Shown here one piece after another: positions 8,615 through 16,160 of a stretch of DNA of 61,534 bases. The first letter of the stretch is position 1. The number at the start of each line of letters is the position of its first letter. This stretch comes from Betaproteobacteria bacterium (GTDB lineage Bacteria > Pseudomonadota > Gammaproteobacteria > Burkholderiales > UBA6910). The DNA lies in NCBI GenBank assembly GCA_016183615.1, contig JACPEG010000048.1, positions 1-61,534 of the forward strand. The letters run 5' to 3'. A model generated the notes under the pieces. The model ran no database searches and was not told the origin of the DNA. It saw only the letters and a list, made by a program, of their open reading frames with translations. The position numbers were made by a program, and so were the translations under genes.

Positions 8615-10157
8615 AATCCGCTCCCCTGACGCTCTTGATGCGCTGGAGCAGCTCGGGGTAAGCGGTGCCAATGCCGGCGTGTGCCTGGGCCCGGGCCTTT
8701 GGCTCACCGGCGAGAGCCGCTTCTCCTGCGTCAACCCGACCACCGGCAAGTCGATCGCTACCGTGTGTGAGGCCACGGCGGGCGATTACGAGTCGGTGAT
8801 TACCAATGCCGAAACGGCCTTCGAGGCGTGGCGCGCAGTGCCCGCGCCGAAGCGCAGCGAAGTGGTGTGGGCCATCGGCGCGGCGCTGCGCGAAAACAAG
8901 GACGCCCTGGGCACATTGATTGCCCTGGAAACCGGCAAGATCAAGCAGGAGGGCGACGGCGAGGTGCAGGAAGCCATCGACATAGCGGACTTTGCGGTGG
9001 GCCAGTCCCGCATGCTGTATGGACGCACCATGCATTCCGAGCGGCCCCACCACCGCATGTACGAGCAGTGGCACCCGCTCGGGGTGGTGGGCGTCATCAC
9101 CGCCTTCAATTTTCCGCTGGCGGTGTGGGCCTGGAACGCCTTCATCGCCGCGGTGTGCGGCGACGTGGTGGTCTGGAAGCCCTCCCCCAAGGCGCCGCTG
9201 ACCGCGATCGCCGTCCAGCACATCCTGAACCGGGTGCTGGAGGAGACCGGCCACAGCGGCATGTTTTCGCTGTTCGTTACCCGCAGCCGGGAGATCGCCC
9301 AGCGTTTCGTTGCCGACCGGCGTGTGCTTCTGGTCTCGTTTACCGGCTCCAGCGCGGTGGGACGCCAGGTGGGCGAAGCGGTCGCGAGGCGCATGGGCAA
9401 GGTGATTTTGGAATGCTCCGGCAACAACGCGGTCATCGTGGACGAAACCGCCAACCTGGACCTGGCGGTGCGTGCCATCGTGTTCGGGGCGGTGGGCACT
9501 GCGGGGCAGCGCTGCACCACCACGCGCCGGGTCATCGTCCACGAGTCGCGCCGCGAGGAACTGACGCGTCGCCTGGTGGAAGCCTACCGGCAGGTGAAGG
9601 TGGGCGACCCGCTGGACCCGGCGACCCTCATGGGTCCCCTGATCGACAAGGAAGCCGTAGAGGCTTTCCGCGGCGCCATGGAGGAAATCAAGGCCGCGGG
9701 AGGCGCGATCCTGCACGGCGGGGATGTGATCGGCGGGCCCGGCTGCTTCGTGCAGCCGACGCTGGTGGCAGCCCGCAACCACTGGGATATCGTGCAGCGG
9801 GAAACCTTCGCGCCGATTCTCTACCTCATCCCGTACCGGACGCCGGACGAGGCCATCGCGCTCAATAACGGCGTGCGCCAGGGGCTGTCGTCTTCACTCT
9901 TCACCGAGAATCTGCGTCACGCGGAGCAGTTCCTGTCGGCGGTGGGCAGCGACTGCGGCATCGCCAACGTCAACATCGGCACCTCGGGCGCGGAAATCGG
10001 CGGCGCCTTCGGCGGCGAGAAGGAAACCGGCGGCGGCCGCGAGGCCGGCTCGGACGCGTGGAAGGCCTACATGCGGCGCCAGACCAATACCATCAACTGG
10101 GGCACCGACCTGCCGCTGGCGCAGGGGATCAAGTTCGACGTCGGCAAAGATCGGTAG
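8592..10157 (+). CDS. ALDH7-type (antiquitin-like) semialdehyde dehydrogenase
   Basis: A 521-residue NAD-dependent aldehyde dehydrogenase closest to the antiquitin/AmaB group (alpha-aminoadipic semialdehyde or piperideine-6-carboxylate dehydrogenase). Motifs are [41 protein letters not shown], the general-base segment LECSGNNAV, the catalytic Cys in [13 protein letters not shown], and the late [10 protein letters not shown]. The ATG lies inside the end of the fusion gene (23-bp overlap), implying translational coupling. In this setting the substrate is most simply glutamate-5-semialdehyde/P5C from ornithine, although the family usually handles the lysine homologue. Confidence 0.88.
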   Translation: MNYGGQREIRSPDALDALEQLGVSGANAGVCLGPGLWLTGESRFSCVNPTTGKSIATVCEATAGDYESVITNAETAFEAWRAVPAPKRSEVVWAIGAALRENKDALGTLIALETGKIKQEGDGEVQEAIDIADFAVGQSRMLYGRTMHSERPHHRMYEQWHPLGVVGVITAFNFPLAVWAWNAFIAAVCGDVVVWKPSPKAPLTAIAVQHILNRVLEETGHSGMFSLFVTRSREIAQRFVADRRVLLVSFTGSSAVGRQVGEAVARRMGKVILECSGNNAVIVDETANLDLAVRAIVFGAVGTAGQRCTTTRRVIVHESRREELTRRLVEAYRQVKVGDPLDPATLMGPLIDKEAVEAFRGAMEEIKAAGGAILHGGDVIGGPGCFVQPTLVAARNHWDIVQRETFAPILYLIPYRTPDEAIALNNGVRQGLSSSLFTENLRHAEQFLSAVGSDCGIANVNIGTSGAEIGGAFGGEKETGGGREAGSDAWKAYMRRQTNTINWGTDLPLAQGIKFDVGKDR

Positions 10158-10189
10158 GCCTGTTTTTTTCCGCCGTTCCCGCGGATGGT

Positions 10190-10387
10190 TTGCAGGGGGG
10201 GATTCATCCCCGACCCACGTCCGAAAAATGTCGCGGACGACCCGGTCGCGAATGAATTCGCTCCTACCGATCGATGTTTGTGGTCTCCGCGATTGAATTC
10301 GCGTCCGGGGAGGAGTTTGTAGGAGGGGATTCATCCCCGACCATCCCCCGCGTTCCTGCCGCAGGTCGCGAATGAATTCGCTCCTAC
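10190..10387. repeat. REP-like palindromic repeats, family A (two paired copies)
   Basis: Two copies of a composite repeat lie head to tail. Each joins a GGGGATTCATCCCC hairpin to a GCGAATGAATTCGC hairpin, flanked by TAGGAG / CTCCTAC. The same unit recurs near 35.7 kb and 48.4 kb. The last CTAC supplies the TAG stop of the MBL hydrolase gene (10384-10386). Short palindromes of this form are typical REP/RAYT-mobilised sequences. Confidence 0.85.
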
Positions 10388-11031
10388 CGCGCCAGCGCCC
10401 GGTCGGAAACGTAGGGATTGGTCCGGCGCTCGTCGCCAAAGGTGGACATGGGCCCGTGGCCGGGGATAAAGACCACGTCATCGCCCAAGGTGAAGAGCTG
10501 CTCGCGGATGGAGCGGATCAGGGTGTCGTAATCGCCACGGGGAAAGTCGGTGCGGCCGATGGAGCCGGCAAACAGCACATCGCCGACAAAGGCGAGCCGG
10601 GTTTCCGGCTCGAAGAAAATCACATGGCCCGGGGTATGGCCCGGGCAGTGGCGCACTTCCAGCGTCACGTTTCCCACGCTCACGGCATCGCCCTGCTCCA
10701 GCCAGCGGGTAGGCGTGAAGCTCTCCACCGGGGGAAAGCCGAAGGTCATGCTCTGGGAGGGCATCATGTCGATCCAGAACTGGTCCTGCCGCTGCGGTCC
10801 CTCGACGGGAAGATTGAGTTTTCTCGCGAGCTCTCCCACCCCGCCGGCGTGGTCGATGTGACCGTGGGTGACGAGAATCTTCTCCAGCGTCACCCCCGCC
10901 TCATCCACCGCCTGCTGAATGCGGTCGAGATCTCCTCCCGGATCCACAACGGCCGCTTTTTTTGTTTCTTCGCACCAGAGCAGCGAGCAGTTCTGCTGGA
11001 AGGGCGTGACCGGGATGACGGCGACTTTCAT
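10384..11031 (-). CDS. MBL-fold hydrolase, glyoxalase II-like (YcbL type)
   Basis: A 215-residue metallo-beta-lactamase fold protein with THGHIDHAGG (HxHxDH metal site), CPGHTPGH, FVGDVLFAGSIGRTDFPRGD and IPGHGPMS. The compact length and GRTDFPRGDY match the YcbL-type glyoxalase II-like thiolesterases, which hydrolyse S-D-lactoylglutathione or related thioesters. MKVAVIPVTPFQQN at 11031 is the conserved start; an upstream ATG at 11049 is less likely. The TAG stop lies in the family A repeat, so the true ancestral C-terminus may have been altered by a residue or two. Confidence 0.85.
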   Translation of the reverse strand: MKVAVIPVTPFQQNCSLLWCEETKKAAVVDPGGDLDRIQQAVDEAGVTLEKILVTHGHIDHAGGVGELARKLNLPVEGPQRQDQFWIDMMPSQSMTFGFPPVESFTPTRWLEQGDAVSVGNVTLEVRHCPGHTPGHVIFFEPETRLAFVGDVLFAGSIGRTDFPRGDYDTLIRSIREQLFTLGDDVVFIPGHGPMSTFGDERRTNPYVSDRALAR

Positions 11032-11082
11032 GGGCTTTCTCGCAGGCATGGATACAAGGGTACGGCCGGTGCATCAAATTTC

Positions 11083-11242
11083 GCTGGATTGGTGCGTGGG
11101 ACGCACCCTGCCCGCCGCGCACCCATCTCTCGTAGGGTGCGCCCTGCGCACCGGTCGTTCTTATGCTGGATTGGCGCGTGGGACGCACCCTGCCCGCCGC
11201 GCACCCATCTCTCGTAGGGTGCGCCCTGCGCACCGGTCGTTC
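11083..11242. repeat. Tandem duplication, 82-bp period, family B repeat
   Basis: A 78-bp unit (11083-11160) beginning GCTGGATTGG is repeated at 11165-11242 with one base change. Each unit contains GTGCGTGGGACGCACCCT and TAGGGTGCGCCCTGCGCACC, which pair as imperfect hairpins. Members of the same family occur at 11.9-12.1, 39.1, 43.3 and, as a variant, 47.1 kb. The repeat fills the gap between the MBL and cysteine hydrolase genes. Confidence 0.9.
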
Positions 11243-11259
11243 GTGAGCTGCATGCCCCC

Positions 11260-11808
11260 TCAGAGTCGGGAGATGACCTCGTCGGCGCTCTGGCAATTGG
11301 CGAACAGCCCGTGCAACGCGGAGATGAACGAATTGTGGACGTATCTGGCCGGGACCGTTTCGCCGCCGAAGGATAACGCCCGCGTGGCGCAGGCGTCGTG
11401 GGCCAGCCGGCATTTGAACCCCAGGTCGAAAGCCGCCCGGGTGGTGGCGTCGATGCACATGTGGGTCATCATGCCGGCGATCACCAGCTCGGTGACGCCG
11501 TTCTGTTTCAGGTGGTCGAGCAGCCCGGTCTGGCGGAAGCTGTTGGGGAAGTTCTTCTGGAACACCGGTTCGCCTTCGCTCGGCGCCGCGGCGGGGTGGA
11601 TTTCCACGCCCGGCGTGCCGGGAACGAAAAACGTGGCGCCCGGCCGCACCGAAAGGTGCTGCACGTGCACCACCGGCAGCCCTTTGGCGCGAAACGCGGC
11701 GAGCAGCGCCTTGGCCTTCCCGCCCGCCTCGACGCTGCCTTCCAGCTCCATGGCGCCGCCGGGAAAGTAGTCGTTCTGGATGTCGACGATGAGCAGCGCT
11801 TTGGTCAT
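11260..11808 (-). CDS. Isochorismatase-family cysteine hydrolase
   Basis: A 182-residue nicotinamidase/isochorismatase-like protein. The catalytic triad is visible: Asp in LLIVDIQNDYFPGG, Lys in VFQKNFPNSF, and Cys in MTHMCIDATTRAAFDLG, followed by the family's HDACATRAL segment. The length is normal. Such enzymes hydrolyse amides or vinyl ethers (nicotinamide, isochorismate, biuret-type substrates). The neighbours on both sides are tandem repeats, so context gives no pathway. Confidence 0.85.
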   Translation of the reverse strand: MTKALLIVDIQNDYFPGGAMELEGSVEAGGKAKALLAAFRAKGLPVVHVQHLSVRPGATFFVPGTPGVEIHPAAAPSEGEPVFQKNFPNSFRQTGLLDHLKQNGVTELVIAGMMTHMCIDATTRAAFDLGFKCRLAHDACATRALSFGGETVPARYVHNSFISALHGLFANCQSADEVISRL

Positions 11809-11922
11809 TTTCCGGGTTCTTTTGATTTGGCGCCGCGTGGTCGCGGGACCAGGCCCGGATGTTACCAGATCGAAGGATGCGCATCACGTGCGGGCTGCGG
11901 TACGCGCGTCGCGCACGGTCGT

Positions 11923-12076
11923 CCGGTGCGCAGGGCGCACCCTACGCAATGGCACCCCTTTTCGGGTAGGGTGCGTCCCACGACCATTCATGCGCGGGAA
12001 CCGGTGCGCAGGGCGCACCCTACGCAGTGGCGCCCGTTTTCGGGTAGGGTGCGTCCCACGCACCATTCATGCACCG
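11923..12076. repeat. Tandem duplication, 78-bp period, family B repeat
   Basis: Two near-identical units start with CCGGTGCGCAGGGCGCACCC at 11923 and 12001. Each includes a GGGTAGGGTGCGTCCCACG segment. The units share sequence with the 11.1-kb tandem repeat in inverted order and occupy the gap between the cysteine hydrolase and the cysM 3' end. No gene is seen. Confidence 0.85.
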
Positions 12077-12098
12077 GAGTCGGTGCGCAAGGAGCAGA

Positions 12099-13031
12099 CT
12101 ATCCACGCTTCCACATGCCGGTGGAAACGTAGCGCTCGCCGGTGTCGGAGAGGACGGTGACGATGGTCTTGTAGCGGCCGCCGGCCGCGAGTTTCATCGC
12201 GCCATGGATGAATGCGCCCGACGAAGGCCCGACGAAGAGCCCGAGCCTGACCAGCCGCCGGCACATGGCCACCGCCTCATCCAGGGTCACGGGAATCCGC
12301 TCATCGATCAGCGATTCGTCGAGAATTTTCGGCACGATGTCCCCCGGATGCCCCAGCGGCTTCAGGCCTTCGATCCCGGGAAAGGTCTCGGGGATCACCG
12401 CCGCAATATGGGTTTCCGCCCTCGCCTCCCGGAGCCGGCGTCCGGCGCCGGTGAGGGTCCCGCCGGTGCCCACGCCCGCCACCAGGGCGTCGGGTAGCGT
12501 TCCCGCCTGCTCCATCACCTGGGTCAGAATCTCGCGGCCGGTGCCCTCGAAATGGGCGCGCCAGTTGTCCTCGTTGGAATACTGGTCGCAGTACCAGTAG
12601 CGCTCGGGCCGCTCCTCGGCGAGGCGATGAGCTTCCCTGAGTGCGAAGTCGTAGCCCTCAAGGGGGTCGGTGATGATGAGTTCGGCGCCGTGGGATGCGA
12701 TGCGGGACAGCCGCTCCTCGCTGGCGTTGCCCGGCACCACGATAGTGACGGGAATGCCCAGTGCCGCGCCCAGCATGGCGTAGGAAATGCCGGCGTTGCC
12801 CGAGGAGGAATCGAGCAGCCGCCGGCCGTTCTCGAATTTTCCGGCGGCCATGGCCTGGGTCAGCATGCGCGCCACCGGCCGGTCCTTGATGGAGCCCCCG
12901 GGATTCACGCTCTCCAGTTTGGCGAACAGGCGCGTGGTGGAAGAAACCTCCTTCACCAGTGGAATTTCCACCAGCGGCGTGTCGCCGATGGCCGCGAGCA
13001 GTTCGTTGGGCTTCATCGATTCGAGTTTCAT
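12099..13031 (-). CDS. cysM: Cysteine synthase CysM
   Basis: A 310-residue PLP beta-replacement enzyme. Key motifs are SVNPGGSIKDRP (PLP Lys49), LLDSSSGNAGISYAMLGAALG, and VAGVGTGGTLTGAGRRL, all typical of O-acetylserine/O-phosphoserine sulfhydrylases. GGAGG lies 8 bases before the ATG at 13031, 13 bp after the UBL-rhodanese-E1 fusion. In actinobacteria a CysM partners the thiocarboxylated carrier CysO and the JAMM protease Mec; the same three activities are adjacent here, so this enzyme probably takes sulfur from the fused carrier rather than from free sulfide. Substrate choice cannot be confirmed from sequence. Confidence 0.9.
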   Translation of the reverse strand: MKLESMKPNELLAAIGDTPLVEIPLVKEVSSTTRLFAKLESVNPGGSIKDRPVARMLTQAMAAGKFENGRRLLDSSSGNAGISYAMLGAALGIPVTIVVPGNASEERLSRIASHGAELIITDPLEGYDFALREAHRLAEERPERYWYCDQYSNEDNWRAHFEGTGREILTQVMEQAGTLPDALVAGVGTGGTLTGAGRRLREARAETHIAAVIPETFPGIEGLKPLGHPGDIVPKILDESLIDERIPVTLDEAVAMCRRLVRLGLFVGPSSGAFIHGAMKLAAGGRYKTIVTVLSDTGERYVSTGMWKRG

Positions 13032-13044
13032 GACGCCACCTCCA

Positions 13045-14496
13045 TCATGCCGCAACGTTTGCGCAAAAGCGCTCGTAGTCCACGTAGCCCGGGAAGCGGG
13101 CATTGTCGCCGCAGTAGCGGCACTTGGGGTCCCGGTCCAGCGCCAGTTCGGTGAAGGCGCCACGCAGCCCGTCGAAGTAGAGCAGCCGCCCCACCAGCGG
13201 CTCGCCGATCCCCAGCAGGATCTTCACCGCCTCGGTGGCCTGCAGCAGTCCGATCACGCCCGGCAGCACTCCCAGCACCCCGGCCTCGGCGCATGACGGC
13301 GCGAACTCGGCGGGCGGCGGCTCGGGATAGAGGCAGCGGTAGCACGGGCCGCGCTGCCGGGAATACTTGGGCCAGAACACCGTCACCTGGCCCTCGAAGC
13401 GGTACACCGAGCCGTGGACGTTGGGAAGACCCAGCTTCACGCAGGCGTCGTTCACCAGGTACCGGGTCGGGAAGTTGTCGGAGCCGTCCACCACCAGGTC
13501 GAACCCGGAAAAGATTTCCTCCACGTTGCGGGACTCCAGGTGGGCTTCGTAGCCGACGACCTTTACCGCCGGATTCAGCGCCTCCAGGGTCTGGCGCGCG
13601 GAAGAAACCTTCGACGTGCCGACGCGGGCGTCGGTGTGGAGGATCTGGCGCTGCAGGTTGCTGCGGTCCACCACGTCGTGGTCCACCACCCCCAGGGTTC
13701 CGACCCCGGCCGCGGCCAAATAATAGGCTGCGGGGGAGCCCAGGCCGCCGGCCCCGATGAGAAGCACCCGGGACTGCATCAGCCTCATCTGCCCCGCCTC
13801 GCCCACTTCCGGCATCAGCAGGTGCCGCGAGTAGCGTTCCCGGGTCGGCGCATCGAGCCGCGGCGGGATTTCGATCGGCAGCCCCTCGTTCTTCCAGCGG
13901 GAGAAGCCGCCCGCCATCGAAAACACCTTGCGGTAGCCGAGCCGCCGCAGGTCCTCGGCGGCGAACAGCGAACGCACGCCGCCGTTGCACAGGGTGACCA
14001 CCGGGCGGTCGAAGTCCGGCACCGCATCCTCGATCCTGAGCTCCAGGTAGCCCCGCCCCAGGCGCATCGCGCCGGGCGGGCTGCCCTGGGAGATCTCGTC
14101 CTGCTCGCGCACGTCCACCAGGGCCGCGCCGCCGGCCTGCATGGCGAGAGCCTCTCCCGGCGTGACTTCGGGAATCACGGATTTCAACTGCATCAGGCGA
14201 ACGTCCCTGGCCCGGGTTGCGCCGCCCGCCACCGCCGGAATGATGGAAATCACCTGGCCTTCGGCAAGGGGCGTGGCCAGGCCGCCGAGGGCACGCACGT
14301 TCTGACTGCCGACGAAAACGTTGACGAACTGGCGCAGCTCGCCCTCCGGGGACAGCACCCGGCTCAGGATGCCGTCGTGATTCGCGCCCAGGAACTGGAG
14401 GGCCTCGCCGACGGTGGCCGCCTGCACCTTCACCTCGTCGGCGCCGTTGGTGTAGTTCCGCAGCGGCATGGGAATGCGGATCGTGACCGTGCTCAT
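13045..14496 (-). CDS. MoaD/ThiS-like carrier - rhodanese - E1 (MoeB/ThiF) triple fusion
   Basis: A 483-residue protein with three domains. Residues 1-92 are a beta-grasp MoaD/CysO-like carrier ending in AVAGG (Gly91-Gly92). Residues about 105-210 are a rhodanese with the active loop LCNGGVRS (Cys170). Residues about 215-483 are an E1-like adenylyltransferase with GAGGLGSPAAYYLAAAG, DHDVVDRSNLQRQ, GSDNFPTRYLVND, CYRC and a C-terminal CRYCG zinc pair. The start at 14496 overlaps the JAMM stop (ATGA), with GGAGGTGATC upstream. MoeZ-type proteins carry E1 then rhodanese and a separate carrier; here the order is carrier, rhodanese, E1, so the di-Gly is internal. The carrier could be adenylated at Gly92 only after cleavage, presumably by the neighbouring JAMM protease. 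Confidence 0.88.
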   Translation of the reverse strand: MSTVTIRIPMPLRNYTNGADEVKVQAATVGEALQFLGANHDGILSRVLSPEGELRQFVNVFVGSQNVRALGGLATPLAEGQVISIIPAVAGGATRARDVRLMQLKSVIPEVTPGEALAMQAGGAALVDVREQDEISQGSPPGAMRLGRGYLELRIEDAVPDFDRPVVTLCNGGVRSLFAAEDLRRLGYRKVFSMAGGFSRWKNEGLPIEIPPRLDAPTRERYSRHLLMPEVGEAGQMRLMQSRVLLIGAGGLGSPAAYYLAAAGVGTLGVVDHDVVDRSNLQRQILHTDARVGTSKVSSARQTLEALNPAVKVVGYEAHLESRNVEEIFSGFDLVVDGSDNFPTRYLVNDACVKLGLPNVHGSVYRFEGQVTVFWPKYSRQRGPCYRCLYPEPPPAEFAPSCAEAGVLGVLPGVIGLLQATEAVKILLGIGEPLVGRLLYFDGLRGAFTELALDRDPKCRYCGDNARFPGYVDYERFCANVAA

Positions 14497-14909
14497 GGTG
14501 CGATCACCTCCTCCTCGAAGCGGTTGCCGGCGAGACGCCAGGAGCGAAAATCCTGGATGCCGTCGCGGGAGACCGAAAGGATCACGTAGGACCAGCCCGG
14601 CCACGCCAGGCTGCGGTCGATTTCCGAGGGACGTGCCGGATGGTCGGGGTGGGAATGCCAGATGCCGACGACTTCCTGGCCCGTGTCCCGGGCGTGGCGA
14701 TCGGCATCGAGAAAGGCCTGGGGATCGAGCTCGAAGCGGTCGCGCGCCCGCTCGCGGTTGAGGTTGCGCGCGGCCAGGGCCTCGGTGACGGACACCGTGC
14801 CGTTGGCCTGGCGGCCGATCAGCAGGCCGCAGGTTTCATGCGGGTAGCCCGTCCGCACCAGGTTTTCGATGCGGGCCTTGAGCTCCCCGGACAATTGCAG
14901 TGTGGCCAT
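14493..14909 (-). CDS. JAMM/MPN metalloprotease (Mec-like)
   Basis: A 138-residue Mov34/JAB1-domain protein with the full JAMM site: Glu25 in PHETCGLLIG and His85, His87, Ser95 and Asp98 in GIWHSHPDHPARPSEID. The length equals bacterial Mec, which removes cysteine from the CysO-cysteine adduct. GGAGG lies 6 bases before the ATG at 14909. Its stop overlaps the fusion-gene start by ATGA. Two roles are likely: releasing the carrier from the fusion at Gly-Gly, and freeing cysteine after CysM acts. Both are inferences from family and context. Confidence 0.9.
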   Translation of the reverse strand: MATLQLSGELKARIENLVRTGYPHETCGLLIGRQANGTVSVTEALAARNLNRERARDRFELDPQAFLDADRHARDTGQEVVGIWHSHPDHPARPSEIDRSLAWPGWSYVILSVSRDGIQDFRSWRLAGNRFEEEVIAP

Positions 14910-14927
14910 GTTGCGCCTCCACACGAC

Positions 14928-15018
14928 TACCCCTCCCGCTTGAGGGGGGGATGGCTGGGGTGGGGGTGCTTGGCTGCACCTTCCCCCCAACCTGCCCTTC
15001 CCCCACAACGGGGGGAAG
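14928..15018. repeat. G/C-tract hairpin pair, family D
   Basis: Two adjacent stem-loops, CCCCTC..GAGGGG (near 14935-14948) and CCCTTCCCCC..GGGGGGAAGGG (near 14994-15019), flank a G-rich core between the Rieske and JAMM genes. They interrupt an otherwise tightly packed operon and could attenuate or process the transcript. Confidence 0.6.
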
Positions 15019-15029
15019 GGACCTGCTAA

Positions 15030-15350
15030 TTAACTGCTCCGCTCGTCCTTCACCTGCACCCTGCCGCCCTCGACCCGGACCGGGAAGGTCGCCACGTCCT
15101 CGTAGGCCGGCGGCGACAGCACCTCGCCGGTCCTGATGGCGAACCGCGCGCCGTGGCGCGGGCAGACGATCACGTCGCCGTCGATTTCCCCGGTCGCCAG
15201 ATCGCCGCCGTCGTGAGTGCAGACGTCCTCGATGGCGTAGAACTCGCCGCCCAGGTTGAACACCGCCACCCACGCCCCGTCCACTTCCACCGTGCGGGAA
15301 GTGCCCGGCGCGAATTCGTCCACCGTCGCCACGTCGATCCAGTCAGCCAT
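15030..15350 (-). CDS. SUF-associated Rieske [2Fe-2S] ferredoxin
   Basis: A 106-residue Rieske ferredoxin of the dioxygenase-ferredoxin type with CTHDGG and CPRHGARF, separated by 17 residues, as cluster ligands (Cys-X-His and Cys-X2-His). No signal peptide is present, so it is cytoplasmic. It is located 7 bp after sufT in the SUF run. It probably supplies electrons during cluster assembly or to a partner enzyme. A NirD-like role is less likely because no reductase is nearby. Confidence 0.85.
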   Translation of the reverse strand: MADWIDVATVDEFAPGTSRTVEVDGAWVAVFNLGGEFYAIEDVCTHDGGDLATGEIDGDVIVCPRHGARFAIRTGEVLSPPAYEDVATFPVRVEGGRVQVKDERSS

Positions 15351-15357
15351 GTCGCGT

Positions 15358-15717
15358 TCAAAGCATTCCCAACTGCAGCCGCGCCGCCTCGGACATCATG
15401 TCCTGGCTCCAGGGCGGCTCCCACACCAGTTCCACTTTCACGCTGTTCACCCCCGGCACGGCCATGACCTTGGCCTCCACTTCGCCGGGGAAGGTCTGGG
15501 CCACCGGGCAGCCGGGCGCGGTGAGCGTCATCTGGATCGCTACGTTTCCGCTCTCGTCCACGTCAAGGGCGTACACCAGCCCCAGGTCGTAGATGTTGAC
15601 CGGGATTTCCGGGTCGAAGACGGTGCGCAGCGTTTCCACCACTCTCGCCTCCAGCTCTTCCGCCGGCACGTTCTCTCCCTGGCTCTCCACGATTCTCTTC
15701 CAGTCGAACAGGCTCAT
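15358..15717 (-). CDS. sufT: SufT, MIP18/DUF59 Fe-S maturation protein
   Basis: A 119-residue MIP18-family protein. FDPEIPVNIYDLGLVY and LTAPGCPVAQTF (with the conserved Cys) are signature segments, and WEPPWSQDMMSEAAR closes the domain. It starts by ATGA overlap with the sufU stop. SufT proteins assist delivery of Fe-S clusters to client proteins. Its place directly after sufS-sufU and before the Rieske gene is the common SUF arrangement in Gram-positives and some proteobacteria. Confidence 0.92.
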   Translation of the reverse strand: MSLFDWKRIVESQGENVPAEELEARVVETLRTVFDPEIPVNIYDLGLVYALDVDESGNVAIQMTLTAPGCPVAQTFPGEVEAKVMAVPGVNSVKVELVWEPPWSQDMMSEAARLQLGML

Positions 15718-16160
15718 TCCGTCGATACCGTGTGATGATCGTCATGCAGCGCAGCGTGCAGGGTATGCCACGCCAGCGTCGCGCACTTCACCCGCGCCGG
15801 GAACTCCCGCACCCCGCACAGGACCTCGAGCTTGCCCAGGTTCTCCAGGTGGGCCACCTCGGGCCCGGTCACCATGGTGTGGAAGGTCTCGAATAGCTTC
15901 TCGGCCTCCAGCAGCGTCCTGCCCTTGAGGGTTTCGGTCATGAGCGACGCCGAGGCGGTCGAGATCGCGCAGCCCGAGCCCTCGAAGCTCACGTCGCCGA
16001 TGACGCCGTTGTCCACCTTGAGGTAAATCTTCACCTTGTCGCCGCACAGGGGATTGTAGCCCTCCGCCGCGTGGTTGGCGTTGGCCATGCCGTGGAAGTT
16101 CCGCGGCTTGCGGTTGTGATCGAAGATCACCTCCTGGTACAGCTCCCGCAGGTCAGACAC
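15714..16160 (-). CDS. sufU: SufU, zinc-dependent sulfur acceptor
   Basis: A 148-residue SufU/IscU-like protein with the three conserved cysteines in NPLCGD, EGSGCAIS and ARVKCATLAW. The insertion between the second and third Cys fits SufU rather than IscU. It overlaps the sufS 3' end by 8 bp and the sufT start by ATGA. SufU takes the persulfide from SufS by ligand exchange at zinc. A SufU-type partner means SufE is not required, and none is seen. Confidence 0.92.
   Translation of the reverse strand: MSDLRELYQEVIFDHNRKPRNFHGMANANHAAEGYNPLCGDKVKIYLKVDNGVIGDVSFEGSGCAISTASASLMTETLKGRTLLEAEKLFETFHTMVTGPEVAHLENLGKLEVLCGVREFPARVKCATLAWHTLHAALHDDHHTVSTE

Noticed and set aside
11083..12076. Possible CRISPR array
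   Set aside because: Units are 78-82 bp, only two per array, self-complementary throughout, with no constant-repeat/variable-spacer pattern and no cas genes.
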